Of a stretch of 64,000 bases of DNA, positions 24,867-33,922 are shown piece after piece (the first letter of the stretch is position 1; every line of letters starts with the position of its first letter). Under the pieces are notes generated by a model, which did not search any database, was not told where the DNA came from, and was given only the letters and a program-made list of their open reading frames with translations. The position numbers were made by a program, and so were the translations under genes. This stretch comes from Bacteroidota bacterium (GTDB taxonomy: Bacteria > Bacteroidota > Bacteroidia > Sphingobacteriales > Sphingobacteriaceae). Location of the stretch: positions 153,523 through 217,522 of the forward strand of contig JABDBM010000001.1 of the NCBI GenBank assembly GCA_013288685.1, written 5' to 3'.

Positions 24867-25892
24867 ATGGAAAACGACGCCCTCCCGCTAATCTCCATCC
24901 TTGTAGCCGCCCGTAATGAAGAAGCCAATATTGCCGCCTGCCTCGATGCGTTGATTAGCCAGGATTATCCAAAAGATAAATTCGAAATATGGATAGGCGA
25001 TGATCAGTCGGAAGATAACACGGCTGCCATTGTAATGGAATACGCGATCAAATACCCCAATGTTCATCTTTTTTCTGTTGAAGCTTGTGTGCTGCATCAA
25101 AAAGGGAAATCAAATGTACTGGCGCAGTTGGCCCCGCAGGCAAAGGGAGAGTTTTTATTTATTACGGATGCCGATGTGACGTTAGGGCCATTATGGCTCA
25201 AAACCATGTTGCCGTACTTTACTCCCCAGGTTGGTGTAATAACCGGCGTGGTTGCTACCAAAGGCAACAGCCTTTTTGCGAAACTGCAAAACGCCGAATG
25301 GCTGTTTTATATGGCGCATGGTCACAGCAATTTCGAAAGAGGGAAACCGGTAACCGCCGTGGGCGGTAACATGGCTGTACGTGCATCGGCTTATTGGTTA
25401 ACCGGTGGGTATGAGCAGATATCGTTTTCGGTGACCGAAGACCTGGAGCTTTTTAAAGAGATCCGAAAAAAAGGGTTCACGTTTCATAGCGTTTTTAATG
25501 CAGAGAGTTTGGGTTTTACCAATCCTTTACCTTCGTTTGGCGCATTAATAAAACAACGGAGAAGATGGTTTACCGGTGCAATGCAATTGCCACTGATCTT
25601 TGTAGTAAGCCTGGTATTTTCATGGTCGTTGCTGCTGATTCTGCTTATTGTTGCGGTTTTTGCCTGGAAGGCAGCCTTATTGTTGTTTTTGGTTAAATGG
25701 TTAATGGATATTGGCTTTTTGATAAAAACCTATCGGCAGCTTCACCTTAAAGTTGATGCAGGCGTGTGGCTTTATTGGCCATATTCCCTGGTTTTTAATA
25801 CGCTGGTACTGGCATTGCAATTAATGCCGGGGGCTGTGGAGTGGAAGGGGAGGAAGTATGAGGAGAAGTATGTGGTGGCGGATGGATTGTAG
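24867..25892 (+). CDS. Membrane glycosyltransferase family 2
   Basis: The 341-residue protein has a GT-A fold at about 8-230 with ISILVAARNEEANI, GDDQSEDN, the DAD metal motif in FLFITDADVTLG, EDLELF and QRRRW, typical of processive GT2 enzymes. Two or three TM helices follow (about 240-295 and 305-325). It would transfer sugars from nucleotide donors to a lipid or growing glycan at the cytoplasmic membrane. The acceptor cannot be told from sequence. The start codon follows the preceding stop by one base. Confidence 0.9.
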   Translation: MENDALPLISILVAARNEEANIAACLDALISQDYPKDKFEIWIGDDQSEDNTAAIVMEYAIKYPNVHLFSVEACVLHQKGKSNVLAQLAPQAKGEFLFITDADVTLGPLWLKTMLPYFTPQVGVITGVVATKGNSLFAKLQNAEWLFYMAHGHSNFERGKPVTAVGGNMAVRASAYWLTGGYEQISFSVTEDLELFKEIRKKGFTFHSVFNAESLGFTNPLPSFGALIKQRRRWFTGAMQLPLIFVVSLVFSWSLLLILLIVAVFAWKAALLLFLVKWLMDIGFLIKTYRQLHLKVDAGVWLYWPYSLVFNTLVLALQLMPGAVEWKGRKYEEKYVVADGL

Positions 25893-25906
25893 GAATAGGG
25901 GAGTTT

Positions 25907-26013
25907 GTAGAGACGCGATACTCGTGTCTCTACGCAAGGTAAATGACATACAGGCGGATTTTACAGAAGTTTGGTTGAGCGTATGGCGGGAGACGCAAGT
26001 ATTGCGTCTCTAC
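25907..26013. repeat. Paired palindromes of the GTAGAGACGCGATG family
   Basis: Two imperfect palindromes (25907-25933 and 25988-26013) stand head to tail between GT2 and LysR. The second is preceded by TATGGCGGGAGACGC, which is also present at 47904-47917 beside the RAYT gene, so the two loci share more than the palindrome itself. The rest of the 259-bp gap shows no gene. Confidence 0.8.
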
Positions 26014-26151
26014 AGAAAAAGGGTTCGTCTGCGAAGAGGCCTCGTCGGAAGAGCCAGTTACGAATGGGGGAACAAGAACCTGTTAACATTAGTTGTATGA
26101 AATGCCGCATTATAACTTTTTCTTATACGTATTCCCTATCTTTGAAAAGAT

Positions 26152-27051
26152 ATGATCTCCTTCGCCCACCGTGTTTTTATGGAAGTTGCCGCCAATCTGA
26201 GTTTCAGTAAGGCGGCGCAGATACTGTTTGTAACGCAGCCTGCCATCAGCAAACACATTAAGGCGCTGGAAGATCAGTATAAAGTGCCGCTGTTTGAGCG
26301 TAAGGGAAACAGTATTCTACTTACCGAGGCTGGTAAAAAACTAAACGAATACCTGTTACAGGCTTCCGAAATTGAGCGCAAAGCCGAGTATGACCTTTCG
26401 GTTTTAAGCAGCCTTTCGCAGGCGGCGGGGCATTTGCGGCTGGGGGCCAGTACCACCATTGCCTTATATATTTTGCCATCTATATTATCAGGTTTTCAGC
26501 GGGAATATGCCAATGTTGATGTGCAATTGGTAAACCGCAATTCGGAATATATTTTAAATGCGCTGCTTAACCACGAGGTGGATATCGGTATTATCGAGGT
26601 GGAAAATAAGCTCACCACCGTATCCTATCGGGCTTTTATGAGTGATGAGGTGATACCGGTATGTTCGGCCAATAGTCCGCTGGCAGGTAGATCATTAACC
26701 TTAAAGCAGTTTATAAAAACGCCGCTCGCTTTGCGCGAAAGGGGGTCGGGTACCTTGAACGCGCTGTTAAAATCGCTGTCGATACTGCATATTAAACCCG
26801 CCGAGCTATCGGTAAAAATACGCTTAGGCGGTACCGAAGCTTTGAAAAACTTCCTGCTGGCCGATCAATGTTTGGGCTTTATGCCGCGACCGTCTATCAT
26901 CCGTCAACTGGCCGAAGGCGATTTGGTGGAAGTTCCTGTAGAAGGATTGAAAATTACCCGGGATTTCTTTTTTATCCGCCGCAAGGGGACGGAGGACTTT
27001 GGATTGACGAGTAATTTTATCAATTATGCGCTGGGGCATGTGGGTGGGTGA
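26152..27051 (+). CDS. LysR-family transcriptional regulator
   Basis: The 299-residue protein has the N-terminal winged HTH (about 1-60, FMEVAANLSFSKAAQILFVTQPAISKHIKALE) and a periplasmic-binding-protein-like effector domain (about 90-295). Regulators of this type often act on a divergent neighbour, but here the neighbour is a GT2 gene on the same strand, so the target is unclear. The sequence around LRERGSGT and the effector domain resemble CysL/YeiE-like regulators, weakly. Confidence 0.92.
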   Translation: MISFAHRVFMEVAANLSFSKAAQILFVTQPAISKHIKALEDQYKVPLFERKGNSILLTEAGKKLNEYLLQASEIERKAEYDLSVLSSLSQAAGHLRLGASTTIALYILPSILSGFQREYANVDVQLVNRNSEYILNALLNHEVDIGIIEVENKLTTVSYRAFMSDEVIPVCSANSPLAGRSLTLKQFIKTPLALRERGSGTLNALLKSLSILHIKPAELSVKIRLGGTEALKNFLLADQCLGFMPRPSIIRQLAEGDLVEVPVEGLKITRDFFFIRRKGTEDFGLTSNFINYALGHVGG

Positions 27052-27063
27052 AAAATAATAAAC

Positions 27064-27170
27064 TTTGTCATCCTGGAACAAAGTGAAAGATCTTCTACGC
27101 CCTGCGATAGTCCACATATATGATCAGCAATGCACGGCGGAGAAGATTCTTCGCTGTACTCAGAATGACG
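27064..27170. repeat. GTCATCCTGAG-family inverted repeat, second copy
   Basis: It shares both ends and the CGCCCTGC.ATAGTCCACAT centre with 19660-19765, with several base changes. It lies after the LysR gene. Confidence 0.8.
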
Positions 27171-27179
27171 AATCCCCTA

Positions 27180-27210
27180 ATTGCTTCACTCGTTCCTCAT
27201 TCGCAATGAC
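27180..27210. repeat. Half element of the GCAATGAC family
   Basis: ATTGCTTCACTCGTTCCTCATTCGCAATGAC resembles the right arm of 12640-12735. It is a solo half adjacent to the previous element. Confidence 0.55.
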
Positions 27211-27218
27211 AATGTTTG

Positions 27219-28637
27219 TTACTGTATCCTCCTCAAAATCCCCGTTCCGAGGCCATCTGTACTTTCGGCCGCGTTTGATAGTATTACAACGGCTATATTT
27301 TTATCAGCGTTAAAGGCCACAAAGCTACTGCTGCCGTTGGTGCCGCCATTATGAAAGGTATACTCAACCCCGTCTACCGTAATAATATGCCAGGCCAGGC
27401 CAACTTTTACATCTTTATTGAAAGTTACTTTTTGCGTTAGCATAAATGCTTTTGAAAGTTCATCGGTACCGGGGTGCATGTTGGCTTTGGCATAAATCAG
27501 CATATCATTCAAAGTGGAGCGCAGTGCGCCACAGGCGGCCAGTACATCAAAGTCCCAGCCTGTTACCGGCTGACCATTTTTAGCGTACACCTGTACAAAC
27601 CTCGGCGCGGCCAGCGGGTTTATATTCTGATCGGTATTGAAAATATTTAGGGGCTTGCAAATAATATCACGCACCATTTGCGCGTACGTTTCGGCATTTA
27701 CGGTCTCTAAAATATTGCCGAGCAGCCCAACGGCCAGGTTAGAGTAGGCATATTTTTCGCCGGGCGTGCTTTCAAGCTTGCAGGTTTTTAAATAGCTATA
27801 CAGTAACTCCTTTGTATAGTCTTTATAGGGGTTAAGTGCATCGCTGGCATGGCTAATCAGGTTATCGGGTATCCGCGCCAGGCCCGAAGTATGGTTGCTT
27901 AACATTTGTAAGGTGATGGCCCTTAGCTCGGGGTTAGCGGCAACAGAATCGGGCAGGTATTTGGTTATGGGGTCGGTTAATTTAACTTTTCCCTGGTTGG
28001 CATACCAGGCCAGCAGCGTGGCGGTAAAGGTTTTGGTAACAGAGCCTATCTCGAAAAAATTATCCTCGTTGGGCAGCTTGCCGTTATGTTTAATGGTTTC
28101 GCCGTAACTGTAAATGGAAGTGGTGCCGTTTTTAACCACACCAATAATTACGCCCACCGTATTTGCTTTTTGGATGTACTTGCGGGCAACCGTATCAATT
28201 TGTTTATCCATTTCAGTCCGCAAAGGATTGGAAGTGGCCACCAGCGCAGTTTTATTGGCAACGGGCGCAAAGTACGATTGAAACAGGAAAAGCTGCAGTT
28301 TATCCAGTTGATCTAAACTTAACATCAGCTGCAGTGTCATGGCGTCAAACTTTAGCTTGTAAGTAGCCACGCTGTTGTTTACGAAGCTGATGAGCGATGT
28401 TTCCTTTACAGGACCAAGGGTAAATAGCTGGTTATTCACCACGTTATTAAACGCATCAAGGCTCAGCTGATTCTGAAAGCCGGTCCCGGCCATATTATAA
28501 ATGGCGTCGGCATTTTTGTGGTTGATGTATTTTACCACTTCCTGAAAAACCGAATCCACCTTTTGCTGCTGGCGGCTTTGGGCGGATGCTGCTGATGCCA
28601 TGACTAGGGATAAAAGGATGATGAATGTTAATCTCAT
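27219..28637 (-). CDS. Secreted serine hydrolase (class C beta-lactamase fold) with N-terminal DUF3887-like domain
   Basis: The 472-residue protein has a signal peptide (to about ASAASA), an N-terminal DUF3887-type domain (about 25-125) and a serine beta-lactamase-like domain (about 140-470). The catalytic motifs are SVTK (Ser in FEIGSVTKTFTA), YSN (YAYSNLAVGLLG) and HNGG. These families hydrolyse or transfer acyl groups on D-amino acids, esters or peptidoglycan-like substrates. The substrate is not deducible. The gene faces the LysR gene convergently. Confidence 0.88.
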   Translation of the reverse strand: MRLTFIILLSLVMASAASAQSRQQQKVDSVFQEVVKYINHKNADAIYNMAGTGFQNQLSLDAFNNVVNNQLFTLGPVKETSLISFVNNSVATYKLKFDAMTLQLMLSLDQLDKLQLFLFQSYFAPVANKTALVATSNPLRTEMDKQIDTVARKYIQKANTVGVIIGVVKNGTTSIYSYGETIKHNGKLPNEDNFFEIGSVTKTFTATLLAWYANQGKVKLTDPITKYLPDSVAANPELRAITLQMLSNHTSGLARIPDNLISHASDALNPYKDYTKELLYSYLKTCKLESTPGEKYAYSNLAVGLLGNILETVNAETYAQMVRDIICKPLNIFNTDQNINPLAAPRFVQVYAKNGQPVTGWDFDVLAACGALRSTLNDMLIYAKANMHPGTDELSKAFMLTQKVTFNKDVKVGLAWHIITVDGVEYTFHNGGTNGSSSFVAFNADKNIAVVILSNAAESTDGLGTGILRRIQ

Positions 28638-28673
28638 AGTATAACTTCAACACATAACGTTGCGAAGTGGATA

Positions 28674-29180
28674 TTAATGTAAAGGATTGGTTAGGCGGGC
28701 GAACTTTTTTTCATTTACCGACCACAAAAATAGGTTGGCCGACATGCCAAGCAAGGCGCTAATCAGGCAACTATACCCGATGAGGGTGCCAATTTCTACT
28801 GGTATCGAAAGCGAGATCATTATAAAAAAGCCTCCAAAGCCAATTATAAATAAGAAAACAGCGGCTAAAATAACTCCACCGTCAATTAAAGTGAATTTCA
28901 ATATTCCGTTTTTTCTTTTTTCTTCCCAATTCCTTAAAAAGGCGCTAGTGTTAAATTCTTCTTCGCTAACTCCTTTTTCCTTCAAGTCAGCAAGTAACAA
29001 AACCTTTTTTTTGAATTGGAAATAATCTTGAATAAAGCCGATTAGAAAAACAACCAAAATAATGCCCCAGTCGTTTTTGGCATTGGTGGAATAACGTAAT
29101 AATAGAGAAAACGTCAAAGTAGTGATAGCGATCGATGGAAGCCGTATTTTTAAATAGTCTTTTATGATATGAATGTTCAA
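28674..29180 (-). CDS. Unrecognised membrane protein, paralogue of 41404-41919
   Basis: The 168-residue protein has four predicted TM helices in two pairs with a cytoplasmic charged loop (KKKVLLLADLKEKGVSEEE). The pattern NWEEKRKNGILKFTLIDGGV and the C-terminal FLWSVNEKKFARLTNPL match WEDIRKKGLIKYSLVDGGI and FLWAQNERKFIRLTDPF in the other copy. No function is known to me. It lies just after (downstream in position of) the serine hydrolase on the same strand and may share its transcript. Confidence 0.7.
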   Translation of the reverse strand: MNIHIIKDYLKIRLPSIAITTLTFSLLLRYSTNAKNDWGIILVVFLIGFIQDYFQFKKKVLLLADLKEKGVSEEEFNTSAFLRNWEEKRKNGILKFTLIDGGVILAAVFLFIIGFGGFFIMISLSIPVEIGTLIGYSCLISALLGMSANLFLWSVNEKKFARLTNPLH

Positions 29181-29504
29181 TTGCTTTGGTTTAAGGAGTT
29201 CGTTCTGTTACAAAATTAGTTAATTATCGCGTAAACTGAATCGTCATTTCCGCAATTTTTAGTTAGTCGGTAAGCGTGTTGTAACTATTTCGTAAAATGG
29301 TGCTTAGGATAGTTCGATAACACGTGGCTCCTCCGGAGCCCTTCTTGTGGGCTTGTTCGCTATAAACACGCGGCCTCGCTGAGGCCGTTGTTTGATACGT
29401 AAGTTTGTTAACCCATTCCGGAGGCGCCCATATCTTTAACGGGAAGGCTGTTTAACACGGTTAGGCAATATAAACCCAAATAAACGGCAACTTCCAATTT
29501 AAAA
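29181..29504. repeat. Gap with two small GC-rich hairpins
   Basis: The 324-bp gap holds GGCTCC-TCC-GGAGCC (29326-29340) and GGCCTC-GCT-GAGGCC (29372-29386), both 6-bp stems with 3-nt loops, and a rather AT-rich remainder. No gene is supported. Confidence 0.6.
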
Positions 29505-29984
29505 TCAAACCCGTTCAATTTTACAAATAAAGCAACAGGCTTGCGCATTACGGGCATGCAGATAAGCAACATTGGCTTGCTGATCAAATATTTCGCCAAT
29601 CAGGTCGTCAACATCAGCATCGCCAACCAGGGTGGTACTAACCATTTGCTGGCGTTCGTCATAACCGATTAAGGTTAACGGAAAACTCTTTTTGTTTGCC
29701 TTAATTTCGGGTGGGAAACGATACACGTCCGCGTATTCGTCCACATCTTCACTATGAATAAATATTGGACCGGGCTGGTTAAACGCGTTATCAATTTGAA
29801 ATGGGCTATGGGTTAACAGCATCCGCTTGTCAACTCCTTTAACAAATGGTTTTAGCGAAACCCGGCATGGCCCGGCGCCGGTGGCTATGTTTTCAATAAC
29901 CGCGTGGCCAAAATCATCTTTCAGGGTAAGTTTAACCCTTTTTGCGTATTCCTTCGAAATGGGTACTATTTTAAATTTGTTCAT
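29505..29984 (-). CDS. DUF1203 domain protein
   Basis: The 159-residue protein matches DUF1203 in the phrases GAGPCRVSLKP, PGPIFIHSEDV and YLHARNAQACCFICKIERV. The family is of unknown function; conserved Cys residues at the end may bind a metal. It is monocistronic with its own upstream region. The start is at a typical ATG after an AT-rich leader. Confidence 0.8.
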   Translation of the reverse strand: MNKFKIVPISKEYAKRVKLTLKDDFGHAVIENIATGAGPCRVSLKPFVKGVDKRMLLTHSPFQIDNAFNQPGPIFIHSEDVDEYADVYRFPPEIKANKKSFPLTLIGYDERQQMVSTTLVGDADVDDLIGEIFDQQANVAYLHARNAQACCFICKIERV

Positions 29985-30156
29985 GATTTAATAATTTGAT
30001 GAAACAAAGGTGCGAATAGACAATTTTGGATAAAACCCGATACTTGCTATCTGGACGGGGATTAAACGGATTTTGGCGGTTACCCGGATTTTAGAATGCG
30101 CGCTTTTCAAAATAGAAACATATCCGAAATCGAAATTCCTAAATCCCAAATAACGT

Positions 30157-30164
30157 TATCTTTG
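30157..30164 (+). promoter_or_regulatory. -7 box next to the LuxE-like gene
   Basis: TATCTTTG ends 5 nt before the ATG at 30170. Transcription is therefore expected close to or at the start codon, so the mRNA would be leaderless. A -33 TTTG was not seen. Confidence 0.5.
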
Positions 30165-30169
30165 CAGTA

Positions 30170-31147
30170 ATGAATAAACAGCAAATATTTTCTATAAAAA
30201 ACGAACAGCAATTTAATGATGCTGCCCTGGAAGTCTTCGGGCATCAGGCTAAAAATTGCGCAGTTTATCGTGATTTTATAGGGGGATTAAAAATTAAGCC
30301 TACTGAAGTTACCAGCTTTCAGCAGATTCCTTTTTTGCCCATCGAGCTTTTTAAATCCCATAAAGTAGTTAGTAATAACCATACAGCCGAAGTTACATTC
30401 ACCAGTTCGGGCACTACTGGCATTACAACCAGCAGCCATTATGTTACTGATGTAAGCTGGTATACTGAAAGTTTTCGGGCCGCGTTTAATTTATTTTATG
30501 GTGATATTAAGAATTATACCATATTGGCCTTGTTGCCCTCGTACCTGGAACGTGCAGGTTCGTCATTAATTTATATGGCCGATGATTTAATCAAGCAATC
30601 CGAAAATGCAGATAGTGGCTTTTTTTTGTACAACCATGATGAACTTTATCATCAACTTAAAAAGCAACAGGAATTGCAAAAACCTACCCTGCTAATAGGG
30701 GTAACGTTTGCATTACTTGATTTTATCGATAATTATAATCTAAAGTTTCCACAACTTATTGTGATGGAAACCGGCGGTATGAAAGGCCGCCGAAAAGAAA
30801 TGATACGTGAAGAATTACATGAACAATTATGCAATGGCTTTGGCGTTAATGCTATACACTCGGAGTACGGAATGACCGAATTGTTGTCGCAAGGCTATTC
30901 CACCGGAAACGGTATTTTTAACTGCCCTCCCTGGATGCGTATTATCGCCCGCGATACCAACGACCCAATAATGCTACTGGATAATGAAAAAGCCGGTGGC
31001 ATTAATGTAATAGACCTGGCTAACATCAATTCGTGCTCGTTTGTAGCCACACAGGATCTCGGCCGCGTTTATGCAGGCAACTCTTTCGAAGTTTTGGGCC
31101 GTTTTGATAACTCTGACATCAGGGGATGCAATCTGCTGATTGCTTAA
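30170..31147 (+). CDS. LuxE-family acyl-protein synthetase/acyltransferase-like protein
   Basis: The 325-residue protein fits the PF04443 (LuxE) pattern: TFTSSGTTGITTS (an AMP-binding-like loop at about 85-97), LPSYLERAGSSL, METGGMKGRR and SEYGMTELLSQGY. LuxE enzymes activate a fatty acid or acyl group as acyl-AMP and pass it to a protein Cys. No luciferase or LuxC/D gene is near, so this is a solo member, common in Bacteroidota. Its substrate is unknown. Confidence 0.85.
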   Translation: MNKQQIFSIKNEQQFNDAALEVFGHQAKNCAVYRDFIGGLKIKPTEVTSFQQIPFLPIELFKSHKVVSNNHTAEVTFTSSGTTGITTSSHYVTDVSWYTESFRAAFNLFYGDIKNYTILALLPSYLERAGSSLIYMADDLIKQSENADSGFFLYNHDELYHQLKKQQELQKPTLLIGVTFALLDFIDNYNLKFPQLIVMETGGMKGRRKEMIREELHEQLCNGFGVNAIHSEYGMTELLSQGYSTGNGIFNCPPWMRIIARDTNDPIMLLDNEKAGGINVIDLANINSCSFVATQDLGRVYAGNSFEVLGRFDNSDIRGCNLLIA

Positions 31148-31176
31148 AACTTAACCCGCAGCTAACATAATATCGT

Positions 31177-31184
31177 TATTTTTG
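31177..31184 (+). promoter_or_regulatory. -7 box of the PH-SHOCT gene
   Basis: TATTTTTG fits TAnnTTTG and lies 25 nt before the ATG at 31209. It argues against the earlier in-frame ATG at 31182, which would lie inside this box. Confidence 0.45.
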
Positions 31185-31208
31185 TTAACCTCCGTAAAAG
31201 ACACTGTT

Positions 31209-31856
31209 ATGATAGAAAAATTTTTGAGCGACGAGCAAGACCCAAAAGCGGTTGAAAAAATACACACGCGCCTAACCGACCTGATGACCACTGGCGAAGA
31301 GATATTGTACATAGCCGTTCAAAAAAAGCCTATTGTAAATTTATTGCCCGATTGTGTGGCGCTTACCAATAAACGCATACTTTTTTTCAGCCCGGCAAAT
31401 TTGGGCCTATCCATAAAATTTGTTGATTTTGTTTGGAAAGATATATTGGAGGTTTACACCCGGGAAGAAATAATAGGCGCTATTTTTAGCGTAAAAACAA
31501 CCGATGGCCTCGAAACCGGTGTTGATTACCTGCCCCGCGTGCAAGCCCGCAAGCTATATCAATACGCCCAGGAACGTAAAGAAGCCGAGCGAGAAGCCCG
31601 TCGCCTGCGTGATCTGGAAGAAAAACGTGCCGAATCGGGCTCCATTCAGTTTGAAAATGCCGCGCGTTTTGCTGCGCAACAGCCGGTGGTGCCAGTTACC
31701 CCGCCACCGATTACTGACACCGACTCAACAAAGCAAAACCTGAAACCAGATGAACTTACTGAAAAGCTAAAAAAACTACGAATGCTGTTCGATAACGGCC
31801 TCATCTCGCAGGAAGAATATAACCAAAAGAAACTCGAACTTTTGAATGAGTTATAA
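31209..31856 (+). CDS. PH-domain and SHOCT-domain cytoplasmic protein
   Basis: The 215-residue protein begins MIEKFLSDEQDPK. Residues about 20-115 form a bacterial PH-like domain (LLPDCVALTNKRILFFSPANLG), followed by a charged coiled coil (EAEREARRLRDLEEKR) and a linker, then a C-terminal SHOCT motif (LKKLRMLFDNGLISQEEYNQKK). SHOCT motifs mediate oligomerisation or membrane association. The gene is probably monocistronic. Confidence 0.8.
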   Translation: MIEKFLSDEQDPKAVEKIHTRLTDLMTTGEEILYIAVQKKPIVNLLPDCVALTNKRILFFSPANLGLSIKFVDFVWKDILEVYTREEIIGAIFSVKTTDGLETGVDYLPRVQARKLYQYAQERKEAEREARRLRDLEEKRAESGSIQFENAARFAAQQPVVPVTPPPITDTDSTKQNLKPDELTEKLKKLRMLFDNGLISQEEYNQKKLELLNEL

Positions 31857-31891
31857 TTGTTCATTGGTTCTTTTGGTTAAATAACCAATAA

Positions 31892-32293
31892 TTATTTAGG
31901 CGAAACGGGAGTTTCGCGATAAAAAACAACACCCGGAAATTTTATCCAAAGTTTAAACTTATCCATCGAGCCAAAAACTTCTTCGCCCCGGGTGTAGAGG
32001 CGGGCCGGTTCAACGGCTTTTTCGGCATATTCACTTTTGATGATTTTATCGTCATCGTAGCGCTGCAGCGTACGCTCAGAAATGTGCAGAATAACTGCTA
32101 TCTCCCGGAGATTTAAAGATATTTTTTGCCAGCGATAGTAAAAGACGCTTCGGAAAGCCCTGCCTCACCAATTTGATGATTTTGAATAATCCAGCAAACT
32201 ATAAAACGGGTTAAATGAACCAGCGGTAGCGTATGTCACCATTGGCCCATTAACTACGTTGTTGGAATCCTTACTCTTTGTTTTATACAACAT
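31892..32293 (-). pseudogene. Frameshifted Xre/MbcA/ParS-type antitoxin (DUF2384)
   Basis: On the minus strand a conceptual translation starts MLYKTKSKDSNNV, gives SFNPFYSLLDYSKSS, then shifts frame near 32170 to KLVRQGFPKRLLLSLAK, shifts back at an A6 run (32122-32127) and continues LREIAVILHISERTLQRY (HTH) and RGEEVFGSMDKFKLWI to the stop at 31892-31894. The original frame has a TGA at 32165-32167. The two shifts compensate each other. The HTH and GEEVFGSMDKFKLWI patterns match the antitoxins paired with RES toxins. No RES toxin is adjacent. It is either decaying or affected by homopolymer sequence errors. Confidence 0.75.
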
Positions 32294-32331
32294 AATAGCA
32301 AATACAATTACCATTTGTCGTATCTGTAAAT

Positions 32332-33615
32332 TTATTCCGCGATAATCAGGAAATAATTCTTTTTACCTTTCTGTGCCACCAAATACTTTCCATTTATCAA
32401 CACATCCTTATTATAAACGTCATCGGCAGTATTTATCTTTACTTTATTTACCGCTACACCTCCACCGGCAATCATTTTTTTTGCTTCGCCTTTTGACGGG
32501 AAAACCGACGTACTTGCGGCTAATAAATCAACCGCTGCAATTCCGTTTGCCAAATCGTTTAAGCTGATATTAAAATTTGGTACACCTTCAAATAAAGCAA
32601 GCACTTCGGCATCGTTTAATTCATTCAAAAACTCAATACCAGTATTGCCAAACAAAAACTCGGATGATTTTATCGCCTTTTCGTATTCTGCTTCGCCATG
32701 TACGCGTATTGTGATGTCCTTTGCCAATGCTTTTTGAAGCGTACGCAAATGCGGTGCAGCATCCTGGTCGGCCTCCAAGCTTTCAATAGTTTCCCTATCA
32801 AACAATGTAAATATCCTTACGTAGGTTTTAGCATCTTCGTCGCTGGTGTTTAGCCAAAACTGGTAGAACTTGTAAGACGAGGTTTTTTCCGGATCAAGCC
32901 AAATATTTCCACCCTCGGTTTTACCAAACTTGGTGCCGTCGGCTTTTTTTATCAGTTGGGTAGTTATCGCAAAAGCCTCGCCCGCATCTTTGCGGCGTAT
33001 CAGTTCGGTACCGGTAACAATGTTACCCCATTGATCCGATCCACCCATTTGTAATGCACAATTATGATGCTTCCATAAGTAGTAAAAATCGTAACCTTGC
33101 ACCAATTGGTAACTAAATTCGGTGAATGACATCCCGGTATCGCCGCCAATGCGGTTTTTTACCGAATCTTTAGCCATCATATAATTAACGGTGATATGTT
33201 TACCTACATCGCGGATAAAATTCAGGAACGAAAAATCTTTAAACCAGTCGTAATTATTTACCATTCGGGCACTATTAGCGCCGCAATCAAAATCCAGAAA
33301 TTTCTCCAGCTGCCCTCTTATCCCCGCAAGGTTATGCTGCAAAGCATCTTCGGATAATAAATTACGCTCGGCCGATTTGCCCGACGGATCGCCTACCATA
33401 CCTGTAGCGCCGCCAACCAGTGCAAACGGTTTGTGGCCGGCGCGTTGAAAGTGGATCATGGTCATAATCTGCGCCAAACTGCCTACATGCAGCGAATCGG
33501 CAGTGGGATCAAAACCGATATAGCCCGAAACCATACCTTTATTTAACAGTTCTTCGGTACCGGGCATAATATCATGCAGCATACCACGCCAGCGTAATTC
33601 TTCAACAAAGTTCAT
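32332..33615 (-). CDS. tyrS: Tyrosyl-tRNA synthetase
   Basis: The 427-residue class I enzyme has the HIGH-like loop in [10 protein letters not shown], the tyrosine site residues in [24 protein letters not shown] and the KMSKS-type motif KFGKTEGG, then a C-terminal S4 RNA-binding domain (about 360-427). It charges tRNA-Tyr in the cytoplasm. The upstream TATCTTTG box and a short leader fit a single start. The frameshifted antitoxin remnant lies directly downstream on the same strand. Confidence 0.97.
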   Translation of the reverse strand: MNFVEELRWRGMLHDIMPGTEELLNKGMVSGYIGFDPTADSLHVGSLAQIMTMIHFQRAGHKPFALVGGATGMVGDPSGKSAERNLLSEDALQHNLAGIRGQLEKFLDFDCGANSARMVNNYDWFKDFSFLNFIRDVGKHITVNYMMAKDSVKNRIGGDTGMSFTEFSYQLVQGYDFYYLWKHHNCALQMGGSDQWGNIVTGTELIRRKDAGEAFAITTQLIKKADGTKFGKTEGGNIWLDPEKTSSYKFYQFWLNTSDEDAKTYVRIFTLFDRETIESLEADQDAAPHLRTLQKALAKDITIRVHGEAEYEKAIKSSEFLFGNTGIEFLNELNDAEVLALFEGVPNFNISLNDLANGIAAVDLLAASTSVFPSKGEAKKMIAGGGVAVNKVKINTADDVYNKDVLINGKYLVAQKGKKNYFLIIAE

Positions 33616-33653
33616 TATATTTTCAATTTCAATCCCTATAATTATCGGGATGG

Positions 33654-33661
33654 CAAAGATA
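33654..33661 (-). promoter_or_regulatory. -7 box of tyrS
   Basis: TATCTTTG reads on the minus strand, about 38 nt before the ATG. The leader contains an ATCCC/GGGAT inverted repeat (about 33631-33651), close to the transcript start. Confidence 0.55.
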
Positions 33662-33682
33662 GCAGAATAACTTTTATTTGGG

Positions 33683-33863
33683 GATTACAGTGATTTTATG
33701 AATTGATTACGGTGATTTAAACAGTAGTTAATTTTTGAGTAATCCGATTGTGGTTACTTTGCAAACGGGGGTGCGTTATCATTTTTTAAATTGATAAAAC
33801 CCTGAAAAAATCACTGTAATCATTTTCTCCATCACCGTAATCGCTTTTTTAATCACTGTAATC
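33683..33863. repeat. Intergenic inverted and direct copies of GATTACAGTGATT
   Basis: GATTACAGTGATT (33683-33695) is inverted as AATCACTGTAATC at 33809-33821 and 33851-33863; GATTACGGTGATT-like words lie between. It fills the divergent gap between tyrS and the following gene and resembles the 54464-54550 element only in style. Confidence 0.7.
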
Positions 33864-33922
33864 TCAAAAAAATAAAAAATATTCTTATATTGTGATGAAC
33901 GGGATTTTTGGCAAAGGTACCT

